A stretch of 64,000 bases of DNA from Runella sp. CRIBMP (GTDB lineage: Bacteria > Bacteroidota > Bacteroidia > Cytophagales > Spirosomataceae): assembly GCF_009905605.1 (NCBI RefSeq), contig NZ_JAAAKZ010000002.1, positions 186,001 to 250,000 on the forward strand. The letters run 5' to 3'. The notes beneath the pieces were generated by a model, which was not told the DNA's origin, searched no databases, and saw nothing but the letters and a program-made list of their open reading frames with translations. A program made the translations under genes and the position numbers. Positions 50,699-59,552 of this stretch are shown here, piece by piece. The number at the start of each line of letters is the position of its first letter. Position 1 is the first letter of the stretch.

Positions 50699-52207
50699 TT
50701 AGGGCTTCAACAACGCCTCAAAAACAGGATACGCCTCTGCTTTTTCATTCATAATTCCCAATTCACCTACTGTTCGAAACATCGTGACCGATACAACGTT
50801 GGTTTGGGATAAATGCGCTAACACTTTTGCGGTCCACTCCTTTGCGAAATTGTTTTTTTGGCGATTATCTATTTGTTTTTCAATCGGTAACACAAAATCA
50901 GACGGATTGGTCGCGTAAGGATTCGAGCGTTTGCGCAACGCAATAAATGACAAATGCACTGGTTTACCGTAGAGGTTTTCGGCACTTGCTACCGAGTATT
51001 GCACGGTTTCGGTGTTTTCTAATAGTGACAAATCATCAAAGGCGTGTTCTTGTGGGTCAAACGAAAAACTTACAAAATCGGCCGCTCCAACGTCAAATCG
51101 GTTTCGGTTAAGCTCTGTAAAGTTATAGTCGGTACCAACGCCGATTTTCGTATTGGGCAATTGCCGCTTTAGGTTTGGTACATAGTCAATCAACGCCTGT
51201 GGCGTCACTAATTGTTGGGCCGAGAATAAAAGTAGATGTTTAACTTTAAGGTTATTCTGCTCACAAACACCCACAAAATCAGCCAATTGATTCTCAAAAG
51301 CCTCGGCTAAAAAAAGCGCAATTTCGAGCGGCAAATTCAGCAAAGCGGCGTTTTCACAATGGTTTGAAAATTTCGCAATCCAATTTGTGTCTGAAAGGGC
51401 CAAGTCAATGCGGTAGTGACCCAAATCTAGCGATTTTAGCAATTCCACAGCCCTTTCAGACAAACGCTCAGTTTCGACCGAAGCAGCAATTCCCAACTGA
51501 AATTTCCTGCGGGATGATTTCTCTTCCGACCGCTGTAATGAAGAATACGCAGGAATGGAAATCAGGCGCATCGTAACGTGTTGCCAAACCTTATCTCCTG
51601 GTTGCAATTGCACGGGAAAAGGCCGTGACAACGGTGTACAAAACGTCTTATAAGACGCATCGCCCCAATTGCGTTGGTCTTCCGTCTGAAATATATCTCC
51701 CTCAAAATCAAGACGATACTCACCGCCGTTACCCGCCCGCCATTGCATGGCCCGAATGTCCAAGAAAGGGTCCTGCGCGGCAATGTAGCGCGGAAAGTGC
51801 GTTTCAGTTTTAGTGTTATCTTCGTGAAAAATCGTGACGGGTTGCTCTGCCGTTCCCTGAATAGGGTGCAGAATACAAAAACCAGCTCTGTTTCGCCGAA
51901 CTGCCTGCAATGTCTCACCTTGAATTTGGAAGGTGATTGTTCCGTCGTTGTCTCCATGAATGCGCACATTCCACTCAAAAATGGCTACCTGTGCTTCATT
52001 TATATTGGTACAAGTATACGAAATAGAAAAGCTATTTTCCTGAATATCAATAACTTCATTTGTTATTAATTGACCAAATGTACCCCAATTATGGTCGCGC
52101 AGCGCAAAATACATCATCCGCAGCACTTCGACGCCCTGATGGGTGATTTGACGTAAGAAGCCATTTTGATAACCAATTTCGAAAGGACCTGATTTTAAAC
52201 TTTGCAT
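50699..52207 (-). CDS. unknown 502-aa protein, glycosidase-like layout
   Basis: A 502-aa protein without signal peptide. Residues about 1-210 are beta-rich with aromatic strands. Residues about 225-470 follow a beta-alpha repeat pattern (FQLGIAASVETERLSERAVE, HYRIDLALSDTNW, LLLFSAQQLV, IGVGTDYNFTELNR), suggesting a TIM barrel. The closest idea from memory is the D-apionate lactonase-type architecture, but I cannot confirm this, and no catalytic residues are assigned. It stands alone after a 357-bp gap. Confidence 0.55.
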   Translation of the reverse strand: MQSLKSGPFEIGYQNGFLRQITHQGVEVLRMMYFALRDHNWGTFGQLITNEVIDIQENSFSISYTCTNINEAQVAIFEWNVRIHGDNDGTITFQIQGETLQAVRRNRAGFCILHPIQGTAEQPVTIFHEDNTKTETHFPRYIAAQDPFLDIRAMQWRAGNGGEYRLDFEGDIFQTEDQRNWGDASYKTFCTPLSRPFPVQLQPGDKVWQHVTMRLISIPAYSSLQRSEEKSSRRKFQLGIAASVETERLSERAVELLKSLDLGHYRIDLALSDTNWIAKFSNHCENAALLNLPLEIALFLAEAFENQLADFVGVCEQNNLKVKHLLLFSAQQLVTPQALIDYVPNLKRQLPNTKIGVGTDYNFTELNRNRFDVGAADFVSFSFDPQEHAFDDLSLLENTETVQYSVASAENLYGKPVHLSFIALRKRSNPYATNPSDFVLPIEKQIDNRQKNNFAKEWTAKVLAHLSQTNVVSVTMFRTVGELGIMNEKAEAYPVFEALLKP

Positions 52208-52564
52208 ACGTGGTAAGTAGAAATGAAGGATATGTTTTTGGAAAACAAACGTGTAGTGGTAGAATTCTTACTGTGTACTTTTCGGAATTTAATCTAACAT
52301 ATTCCCAAGCATGACTCATTTTACCCATTTTAAAGGGAAAAATCAGTAGATTTTTAACATGATATTACCATTTAAAACCTTATTTTTGGCAAATTTCGAG
52401 ACAATATAGCATGTAATTATTTCAAGAACTTACTGCATCTACTCAACAACTTTAAGGTGTTTCTGGGACTACGTCCACCATAATTTGTACTATTCTCATT
52501 ACACATTTGGCGATATGTTGTATTATTCCGAACTTTGCATTAGATTCATCAACAAACTAAGACC
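52208..52564. other. 357-bp intergenic region
   Basis: A/T-rich gap between the divergent 502-aa and 50-aa genes. It contains TATTTTTG at 52381-52388 on the plus strand, which fits a -7 element but has no TTG at the right distance. I see no ORF with family features and no RNA gene. Confidence 0.4.
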
Positions 52565-52717
52565 ATGAATACTATCAATTTTGAATATATTATCGCTTAT
52601 TTTGAAGGCGGTCAACCCAAAAATTTGTTTAAAAAGTTTGAAGCCTTTGCAATTCGTCAACGAGCAGTTTTTGAAGCACTCGTCCGCACTGGGCAACCCT
52701 TTGGTGGTAAGGTGTAA
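52565..52717 (+). CDS. 50-aa hypothetical protein
   Basis: A short ORF encoding MNTINFEYIIAYFEGGQPKN followed by a basic helical part and ending GQPFGGKV. It has a good ATG, ends just before a strong terminator, and has no overlapping better gene. I do not recognise it. Codon use seems ordinary. Translation is likely but not proven. Confidence 0.5.
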   Translation: MNTINFEYIIAYFEGGQPKNLFKKFEAFAIRQRAVFEALVRTGQPFGGKV

Positions 52718-52720
52718 CAA

Positions 52721-52764
52721 ATCCATTAAAAAGGGGCTGTAGATGCAGCCCCTTTTTAATGGAT
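52721..52764. terminator. bidirectional terminator with 19-bp stem
   Basis: Perfect arms 52721-52739 and 52746-52764 (ATCCATTAAAAAGGGGCTG and its complement). A/T runs flank the G+C core on both sides. It serves the 50-aa gene and the convergent T9SS gene. Confidence 0.85.
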
Positions 52765-54428
52765 TATCTAACAACAACCACCCGTTCACTCATTGTATAT
52801 TTACCCGCCTGTACTTGTAAAATATACAATCCCGTTGGCAGATGGTTGACTTTAAATTCGTGCTTTTGAAGGCCTACATTCACGTTGAATTCCTCCTGAG
52901 CCAACGTACGCCCAGTCATATCCACCAATCGAGCATGGCCCAACATGCCCGTGATACTTTCAAAGCTATACATAATTTTGTCGGTGGCAGGATTGGGCAT
53001 CACTTTGAGATTCAACAGAGAAGATACATTAGGAATGGACGAAATCGTATTATAGTCAAACTTGCACAAAAAAACCTCTCGTCCTTTCAAGGTAATGGTT
53101 TTTTGCCAGTTTTGGTGCGTCATCCTCACTTCGGTCTCCTGGGTATCGGAGGTAGCATAGGGATTCTGGGCGGCAATTAAAATCTCATTGCCTTTGATGA
53201 CACCGCGCCAAATCGGAGATTTGCTTTTGGCAGACTCAACAGCTGGCTGCGGGATAACCAACTCATTATCACCTTCAAAGAAATTTTTAAATTGTGACAG
53301 CCGATGCAAGCCCGCAATAAAATATTCGTACGTCCCAAAGTTATCCTGTCGCGCGAGGTCTACGGGTCCCTCCCATAACCACAAGCCTTTGGCCCCTGAG
53401 AAAAAAGGAAATATGGCCGTGGCTTCGGCCACAAAATTGGGTACAAAGGGAATCGTAGGGTTAAAAGCATCGTGGTACCGCAACCAAACGAAGGGGATAA
53501 TAGGCTTGGTAGACCACGCCCGATTCACCTCAATAACAAATAAAATATAGGCCAAATAATCTTTACCAAAAGGGGATGTATTGTAATCGTAGTAATAATA
53601 GCACGAAGGCGTCAGAAAGTTGAGGTTGTTATGAAACGGGCCACCCACTTTTCCCGAAAGGGTATCTCGCATCACGTGCAAAATTAGACTGGGGTCGGTT
53701 GTCCAGTCGCTCCACGGCGTGAGCGTCATTCCAAGCCAATTATTGAAACTCCCCCGAATCAACACATCACTGTAACTCCCAAATTGGGTTGAGTCACTCG
53801 TACGCTCTCTTACATAATCAGCAGGTGCAGCATACAGGCGCTGAATATCTCGTTTGTAGCGTTCAACAAACTGGGCATCACTCAGATTACGATAATTTTC
53901 TGGAACACGTGGATTGTTTTTAATGGTCAGGATTTCGCGATCGGTATCGTGAATTCGCTCAATATCAAGGGCTATGATATCATAAGCAGGTCGGTCACTG
54001 CCCCGAGAATCGTCGAACATTCCCGCCATGTTCCGCAATTGATTGTTCCAAGTATCCCGATAGAGTCCCAAATCATTGGCCCAAGGGCTTTCCAGATTGC
54101 GTTCTGACCAAGGTTGGGTATTGGCATCGGTGGCAATATGATACCATGTGATGGCCCTTTTGTTTACGGGAAGTGTGGCACTTTCATTACCTGAAAAACT
54201 AGCTAAATGGCTAAATCCGCGTCGTAAAGGCCAAGATTGTGTGTCGCCAAAACGCGGCCCTTCATAAATAATCTTAAAAGGAAGTGAAAAATCTGGAAAT
54301 TTTTCCCATTCAATTGCGTTATTTCTCTGCACGGGCGTCCATTGTAAAGGAGCAACGCACTCTTGCGCAAAGGACGAATTAAAAACTAAGACAATCAACC
54401 CTGTCAACCAACACCAATTTTGTCGCAT
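52764..54428 (-). CDS. secreted protein with type IX sorting domain, unknown enzyme-like core
   Basis: A 554-aa protein with signal MRQNWCWLTGLIVLVFNSSFAQ. The central part (about 30-450) is unrecognised but enzyme-like, with Trp-rich motifs and acidic pairs (IIALDIERIHDTDRE, LWLWEGPVDLARQDNFG). The last 85 residues are a type A T9SS sorting domain (LKVMPNPATDKIMYSF, LVDMTGRTLAQ, GLYILQVQAGKYTMSERVVVVR), so the protein should pass the outer membrane through the gliding-linked type IX system. The substrate is unknown; a glycan is plausible. Confidence 0.82.
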   Translation of the reverse strand: MRQNWCWLTGLIVLVFNSSFAQECVAPLQWTPVQRNNAIEWEKFPDFSLPFKIIYEGPRFGDTQSWPLRRGFSHLASFSGNESATLPVNKRAITWYHIATDANTQPWSERNLESPWANDLGLYRDTWNNQLRNMAGMFDDSRGSDRPAYDIIALDIERIHDTDREILTIKNNPRVPENYRNLSDAQFVERYKRDIQRLYAAPADYVRERTSDSTQFGSYSDVLIRGSFNNWLGMTLTPWSDWTTDPSLILHVMRDTLSGKVGGPFHNNLNFLTPSCYYYYDYNTSPFGKDYLAYILFVIEVNRAWSTKPIIPFVWLRYHDAFNPTIPFVPNFVAEATAIFPFFSGAKGLWLWEGPVDLARQDNFGTYEYFIAGLHRLSQFKNFFEGDNELVIPQPAVESAKSKSPIWRGVIKGNEILIAAQNPYATSDTQETEVRMTHQNWQKTITLKGREVFLCKFDYNTISSIPNVSSLLNLKVMPNPATDKIMYSFESITGMLGHARLVDMTGRTLAQEEFNVNVGLQKHEFKVNHLPTGLYILQVQAGKYTMSERVVVVR

Positions 54429-54533
54429 AAAAAATACATTATTCGTTAATAATCAATCCCTAAAGAACCATTTCCTTTTTCATAACGCTTAACTTTAGGG
54501 CTGATAAATTAGGACATGAAATAATAAAAATAC

Positions 54534-54541
54534 TAATTTTG
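54534..54541 (+). promoter_or_regulatory. candidate -7 element of the lipoprotein gene
   Basis: TAATTTTG matches TAnnTTTG, 28 bp before the ATG at 54570. The upstream -33 TTG is not seen at 17-23 bp. Confidence 0.35.
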
Positions 54542-54569
54542 AGTACAAATTTAATTCGTAACACAAGCT

Positions 54570-55016
54570 ATGAAAAAACTGACGTTCATTTATTCTCTAT
54601 TTCTTACTTTCTTTTTGGCTAGCTGCGACCGTTCAAAAACCGACGAACCCACGAATGAGGCAACGGTCAGGGTGCTGACGACCAACCCGTGGAAAGTAGA
54701 CAAAATTACTGATTTGAACGGCAATGTCATCAACACCGCTTCATTACCAGAACAATCAAAGGCGCTTTTTGGTATCAATATCCAATTCAGCGATGATAAA
54801 ACCGTTCGCGCCATTGACCCCGTTGCGCGCACGGTTATCAACGGCGGTACTTGGAATTTTCTGGACAATGAAAAAACATTGGACATTGACATTAAAGATT
54901 TGAAAGGACAATTTCCGATTAACAAACTGGAACGTTCGCGCATGGTTTTGTTAAATAAAATAAATTACAACGGATTAACTTTTAATGTCTATCTGGAGCT
55001 TGTTCCAGCGCTGTAA
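54570..55016 (+). CDS. lipocalin-like lipoprotein, unknown
   Basis: A 148-aa lipoprotein with signal MKKLTFIYSLFLTFFLASC (lipobox LASC). The mature part is short and beta-rich, with TNPWKVDKITDLNGNVI, FSDDKTVRAIDP and NGGTWNFLDNEKTLDIDI. This pattern is common in small Bacteroidota lipoproteins of the lipocalin-like type. The stop is 6 bp before the hydrolase gene, so they are probably co-transcribed. Confidence 0.8.
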   Translation: MKKLTFIYSLFLTFFLASCDRSKTDEPTNEATVRVLTTNPWKVDKITDLNGNVINTASLPEQSKALFGINIQFSDDKTVRAIDPVARTVINGGTWNFLDNEKTLDIDIKDLKGQFPINKLERSRMVLLNKINYNGLTFNVYLELVPAL

Positions 55017-55022
55017 TCAACT

Positions 55023-55883
55023 ATGCAATCTTCTATTATCCGTTTTGAAACGGAGCCCGATTTTTTTATTCATGCCGAAGGGTGGGGTGATGCAAGCGCT
55101 CCACCCATTCTTTTGTTGCACGGTGGTGGCCAAACGCACCACTCTTGGGGCGATACCGCCCAGCGGCTCGCGGAGCGGGGTTGGTACGCCATCACCTACG
55201 ACGCGCGCGGACATGGCAACAGCAGTTGGTCGTCGAAAGGAGCCTATTTGGTCGATGCACTGGTCAGTGATTTAAAAGCCATTATTCACCAAGTAGGCGG
55301 CAAACCCGCCATCATCGGCGCTTCGATGGGAGGAATCACGGCATTGGTTTTGGAAGGAGAATCGGCAGAATCACTTACCTCCGCCATCATTTTAGTAGAT
55401 ATTGCCCCCAAAGCCGAACAAAAAGGAATCGAGCGGATTTTTGCTTTTATGAGTTCGCATCTGGAAAGCGGATTTGCATCGTTGGAAGAAGCCGCTGATG
55501 CCGTAGCCTCATATCTTCCGCAACGTTCCAGAAAAGACAATTATTCTCGTTTAGAAAAAAATCTTCGTTTTCGCAACGGACGCTATTACTGGCATTGGGA
55601 CCCAACCATGCTCAAAGTGTGGAAAGATGCTACGCCCGACCAGCAGATTGCCTATGAAGAGCGTCTCTTTGTAGCCGCCCAAAACCTCAAAGCACCGACG
55701 TTAATTGTGCGCGGTGGAATGAGTGACGTGGTAAGCGACCGCGTGATGGCCGAGTTTCTGGATGCCGTACCCCACGTTCGAAGTCTAACGGTTTCGGGAG
55801 CGGGCCACATGGTGGCGGGAGACTCCAATCACGCTTTCACCAACGCCGTTATTCAGTTTTTGGAAGAAGTTTATCCAGCATAA
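55023..55883 (+). CDS. alpha/beta hydrolase
   Basis: A 286-aa alpha/beta-hydrolase-fold enzyme. The oxyanion region is LLHGGGQTHHSW, the nucleophile S101 is in IGASMGGITALV, a likely acid is in MSDVVSD (about 235), and H262 is in GAGHMVAGD. The lid region between is about 130-210. Substrate unknown; esters, lactones or peroxides are possible for this group. No signal peptide is seen. It shares a transcript with the lipoprotein in front and ends at a strong terminator. Confidence 0.9.
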   Translation: MQSSIIRFETEPDFFIHAEGWGDASAPPILLLHGGGQTHHSWGDTAQRLAERGWYAITYDARGHGNSSWSSKGAYLVDALVSDLKAIIHQVGGKPAIIGASMGGITALVLEGESAESLTSAIILVDIAPKAEQKGIERIFAFMSSHLESGFASLEEAADAVASYLPQRSRKDNYSRLEKNLRFRNGRYYWHWDPTMLKVWKDATPDQQIAYEERLFVAAQNLKAPTLIVRGGMSDVVSDRVMAEFLDAVPHVRSLTVSGAGHMVAGDSNHAFTNAVIQFLEEVYPA

Positions 55884-55892
55884 AATACACCG

Positions 55893-55943
55893 AAAAACCT
55901 CCTGTTTTGTGGTTGAATGACCACAAAAGGCAGGAGGTTTTTT
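55893..55943 (+). terminator. terminator of the hydrolase gene
   Basis: A long stem (AAAAACCTCCTG pairs with CAGGAGGTTTTT, and TTTTGTGGT with ACCACAAAA) ends in a run of T. Confidence 0.85.
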
Positions 55944-55973
55944 AGGTTGCCAGCGTATGGAGAGATGTCATTA

Positions 55974-56825
55974 CTACGCCAATTCCTGGGCAGTAGCGCG
56001 GTATTTTACTTCTACGTTGTGGAGTTCAATCAATGGCTTCAAAAACTCTTCCAAGTAGTTGATATCCAACTGACTCGCGGCATCACACAAAGCTTCTGAT
56101 GGGCAAGTATGAGCTTCTACAAAAAGTCCGTCTACGCCTGCCGCTACGCCCGCGCGGGCTAGTACTGGCAAGTATTCGCGCGCACCGCCTTTGCTATCTT
56201 TGGAAGGGATTCCGTATTTACGAATCGCGTGCGTAACGTCGAAAACCACTGGATAACCCGTTTTGTTCATGTGATAAAAACTGCGCGGGTCTACGATGAG
56301 GTCATTGTATCCAAACGTATAACCACGCTCTGTCAGGATAATCTGCTCATTTCCACTATCTTCAATTTTCTTGACGGGATGTTTCATGTTTTCGGGGGCC
56401 AAAAACTGCCCGTGTTTCAAATTCACCACGCGGCCTGTTTTTGCGGCGGCTACCACCAAGGTAGTCTGCATACACAGATAAGCTGGAATCTGCAATACAT
56501 CCACCACTTCTGCCACTGGAGCGCACTGCTCTGGATAATGCACGTCGGTCAGAAGCGTAAAACCAAATTGTTCTTTCACTTTGGCCAAAATCTTAATACC
56601 CGCTTCTAAGCCAGGGCCCATGTAATAGTCAAGGCTGCTGCGGTTGTCTTTCATAAACGAAGACTTATAAATTATTTTGATGCCCAACCGCTCCGAAATT
56701 TCTTTCAGGCGTTCGGCTACGGTCATCATGATTTTTTCGTCTTCAATCACACATGGCCCCGAAATCAGGAACAATTCGTCGGAACCACATTCAATATCGC
56801 CTACGCGAACGATTTTCTTTTGCAT
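55974..56825 (-). CDS. kdsA: 3-deoxy-8-phosphooctulonate synthase (KDO8P synthase)
   Basis: A 283-aa enzyme that condenses phosphoenolpyruvate and arabinose 5-phosphate to KDO 8-phosphate for lipopolysaccharide core. Typical stretches are LISGPCVIEDE near the N-terminus, YKSSFMKDNRSSLDYYMGPG, LLTDVHYPEQ, and a C-terminal FVEAHTCPSEALCDAASQL. The length and KDNRSS fit KdsA and not DAHP synthase. It is a single minus-strand gene. A -7-like TATTTTTG (complement of 56846-56853) lies upstream with a poor -33. Confidence 0.97.
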   Translation of the reverse strand: MQKKIVRVGDIECGSDELFLISGPCVIEDEKIMMTVAERLKEISERLGIKIIYKSSFMKDNRSSLDYYMGPGLEAGIKILAKVKEQFGFTLLTDVHYPEQCAPVAEVVDVLQIPAYLCMQTTLVVAAAKTGRVVNLKHGQFLAPENMKHPVKKIEDSGNEQIILTERGYTFGYNDLIVDPRSFYHMNKTGYPVVFDVTHAIRKYGIPSKDSKGGAREYLPVLARAGVAAGVDGLFVEAHTCPSEALCDAASQLDINYLEEFLKPLIELHNVEVKYRATAQELA

Positions 56826-56901
56826 AAATTTAAATTATTTGGCCACAAAAATAGTGCTTTGATTCGACAACTTTATAGCTTTTCACGAATGAATAGCTTC
56901 C

Positions 56902-57813
56902 TTAACTATCTTCCCATTTTGATTTTATGCCCACTTTGTCAAACAGCTCCGAAAGACTCAGTTGGGTTTCCCGGATGTCTTGCCAATCTTTGAGGATAAC
57001 CCCGAGTGTAGATTCTACCAATGATTTTTCCAAATGAGTAATGTGCATCCCCGCCAAGGCTTGCGCCCAATCGAGCGTTTCGGCAATGCCCGGCACCTTA
57101 TTGAGTCGTTGTTCACGCAATGCCTGCATAAAAGCCGTGATTTGCCGCGCCAAAGTGGCATCAATTTGTTCTACTTTGGACTTGACAATGGCGAGCTCTT
57201 TTTCAAAAGGCGGATAATCAATCCACAGGTACAAACACCGGCGGCGCAAGGCTTCCGACAATTCGCGGGTGCGGTTACCAGTCAAAATAACGTGCGGCAT
57301 GTGCGTGGCTTTGATGGTTCCCAATTCGGGAATGGTAATTTGCCAATCTGAGAGCATTTCGAGCAAAAAACTTTCAAATTCTTCATCGGCCCGGTCTACT
57401 TCATCAATCAACAACACAGGCGACTTTGAATGCGTAAGCGCCTGCAAGAGAGGCCTTTTCAATAAAAACTTTTCACTAAATATCGTCTTCTCCAACGCTT
57501 CTTGATTCCGTCCGTCTTTATCATTCTCCCCCATTTTCAGGAAAAGCAATTGGTGTTGATAGTTCCATTCATAAATGGCGTGGTGGGCATCTAGCCCTTC
57601 ATAACATTGCAGCCGAATCAGGTCGGTGTTGAGGGCTTGGGCCATCACTTTGGCAATCTCGGTCTTACCCACCCCCGCAGGGCCTTCAATCAAAAGCGGT
57701 TTATTGAGCTGCATTGCCAAATACACCGACATAGCCACGTATTCGTCGGCAATGTAGCCGCGAGATTGAAGCAGGGTTTGAACGGAGGAAAGCGTATGAC
57801 TGGGTATATTCAT
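56902..57813 (-). CDS. MoxR-family AAA+ ATPase
   Basis: A 303-aa AAA+ protein. The P-loop is GPAGVGKT (44-51), Walker B is VLLIDEVDRAD (about 134-144), sensor 1 is VILTGNRTRELSEALRRRC, and sensor 2 lies in the C-terminal helices. MoxR ATPases work as chaperones that load metal or activate von Willebrand A proteins, but no such partner is next to it. It is a single gene, transcribed away from kdsA's promoter side. Confidence 0.9.
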   Translation of the reverse strand: MNIPSHTLSSVQTLLQSRGYIADEYVAMSVYLAMQLNKPLLIEGPAGVGKTEIAKVMAQALNTDLIRLQCYEGLDAHHAIYEWNYQHQLLFLKMGENDKDGRNQEALEKTIFSEKFLLKRPLLQALTHSKSPVLLIDEVDRADEEFESFLLEMLSDWQITIPELGTIKATHMPHVILTGNRTRELSEALRRRCLYLWIDYPPFEKELAIVKSKVEQIDATLARQITAFMQALREQRLNKVPGIAETLDWAQALAGMHITHLEKSLVESTLGVILKDWQDIRETQLSLSELFDKVGIKSKWEDS

Positions 57814-57874
57814 TGGAAAGTAAAAACGTAAAATCAGGGCTGATGATTAATGCAGTGTCCGTATGCGTAATGAT

Positions 57875-58993
57875 TTACTCTGGAAACTGCGTTTTGTCAA
57901 TACCCGGTATAATCCGAAGGGCATTTTTGTAATAGACTTTTTTCAGCACCTCATCCGACAGCCCCATGCCGTACATCCGCCAAAAAGCGTGGTATTTTTT
58001 GTGATAAGGGAAATACTCATCTTCGGTTTCCAATACCCTAAAATACGTGGCGTATTCGGAAGGAACCCAACTATCTTTTCCAAACAAAATTCGGTCCTGC
58101 CATTTGTTAAAAAACGCTTTTGCGGCACGCGGCTGACGGCCTAATTCGGCAATCACCGCCCCGATTTCGACGTTCATATTTGGAAATTTCTGCATCAAGC
58201 TATCCAATTTTTTCAAATCATTGGGATACCAACCCATGTGCGCATTAATAAAGGTAGTTTTGGGATGGCGCGCAAAAACCGCGTGCTGTTCGCGCATCAA
58301 TGAATCAAACGGTACGGGGTCATTATTGCTTCGTTTACGCCCGGCGTGGGTTTTGAGTTCCAGCCAGCGCTCATTGTACCGATCCATAGGGTCCCAAAAA
58401 GACTTCGGGTCGGCGGTGTGGATGATGACAGGAATCCCCAATTCTCCGCATTTGGCCCAAAGTGGATCTAAGCGCGGGTCACTGACGGCCACGCGTTTGC
58501 CATCGGTATCTTTTACGCCGTTGAAACCCAGATTTTTATATACTTTCATGCCTACGGCCCCCGCTTTTACATCGTCTTCTATTTGTTTGGCCGCACGCGC
58601 GCCCCAGCCTGGCGAGCCGATGTTTTTGAGTTCGGGGTTCGTAAAAACCAGAAAGCGTTTCGGATAATTTTTACGGGCATTGGCTAGGGCTCCGTTGATG
58701 GTAGCGGTGCCTTCCTCCCACTCTTGCGAAAATCCACGCCCGCTCAGGTTGACCATGATTCCCATGTTAAGGGCGTCCATGTCGGCTACCAACTTTGACA
58801 AATCTTGTGAATTCATCCGGTATTGGTGGTTGTGAACGTCAATAAATGGAAACTTAGAGCGGGTAACTTTGTGCTCTGCTACTTTAAGTGTTGAGACTGG
58901 ATCGTACTCTTCAAATCCGAGGGGCGGCTCAATCGTTTGGGCCATGCCCGTCAACACTCCGAGAAACAAAACACCGCTTGCCAGTATTTTCAT
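57875..58993 (-). CDS. exported amidohydrolase
   Basis: A 372-aa amidohydrolase 2-family (PF04909-like) TIM-barrel protein. The N-terminal signal is MKILASGVLFLGVLTGMAQ. The metal-type motif FIDVHNHQYRM is at about 49-59, IPVIIHTADPKSFWDP in the middle, TFINAHMGW further on, and DRILFGKDSW near the end. The family includes decarboxylases and lactonases that use one zinc. The real substrate is unknown. It is probably periplasmic. Confidence 0.87.
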   Translation of the reverse strand: MKILASGVLFLGVLTGMAQTIEPPLGFEEYDPVSTLKVAEHKVTRSKFPFIDVHNHQYRMNSQDLSKLVADMDALNMGIMVNLSGRGFSQEWEEGTATINGALANARKNYPKRFLVFTNPELKNIGSPGWGARAAKQIEDDVKAGAVGMKVYKNLGFNGVKDTDGKRVAVSDPRLDPLWAKCGELGIPVIIHTADPKSFWDPMDRYNERWLELKTHAGRKRSNNDPVPFDSLMREQHAVFARHPKTTFINAHMGWYPNDLKKLDSLMQKFPNMNVEIGAVIAELGRQPRAAKAFFNKWQDRILFGKDSWVPSEYATYFRVLETEDEYFPYHKKYHAFWRMYGMGLSDEVLKKVYYKNALRIIPGIDKTQFPE

Positions 58994-59029
58994 AAGATGG
59001 AATTTTAAGAAAGGGTTAATAAATAGGAA

Positions 59030-59509
59030 TTAATCTTTATAAATCAGCGCTACGCAGTGCGCCGCAATGCCCTCTTTACGACCCACAAAACCCATCCATT
59101 CGGAGGTTGTGGCCTTGATAGAAATATCTTCTTCGGGAATGTTCATCACTTTCGACAAACACTCCTTCATGGCAGGAATGTGCGGATTGAGTTTTGGTTC
59201 TTGCAACACAACTGTGGCATCTACATTGCCCACTTCGAAGCCCGCTTCGCGAATCATTTCCATCACTTTTGCCAATAACAACTTACTGTCTACGCCTTTC
59301 CATTGCGGGTCTTTATCGGAAAAATGATAGCCGATATTGCGCATATTGGCAGCCCCCAACAATGCATCACATATCACATGACAAACCACGTCGGCATCTG
59401 AATGGCCTTTGGCCCCGTGGGTGTGCGGCACTTTAATACCACCCAACCAAAAATCCCTGCCTTCTTCCAGTTTATGAACGTCGTATCCCGAACCAACTCT
59501 AAATTTCAT
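59030..59509 (-). CDS. ispF: 2-C-methyl-D-erythritol 2,4-cyclodiphosphate synthase
   Basis: A 159-aa enzyme of the MEP isoprenoid pathway, trimeric, Zn2+-dependent. The metal residues are D10 and H12 (GYDVHKL) and H44. The signatures SDADVVCHVICDALLGAA and the C-terminal ISIKATTSEWMGFVGRKEGIAAHCVALI are typical. It shows that isoprenoids come from the MEP route. It lies 43 bp after the M16 peptidase and 36 bp before the amidohydrolase, so the three may be one transcript. Confidence 0.98.
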   Translation of the reverse strand: MKFRVGSGYDVHKLEEGRDFWLGGIKVPHTHGAKGHSDADVVCHVICDALLGAANMRNIGYHFSDKDPQWKGVDSKLLLAKVMEMIREAGFEVGNVDATVVLQEPKLNPHIPAMKECLSKVMNIPEEDISIKATTSEWMGFVGRKEGIAAHCVALIYKD

Positions 59510-59552
59510 TCTTTATAACCATTATTTGTTACATTCTAATCAATTTCTCTTC

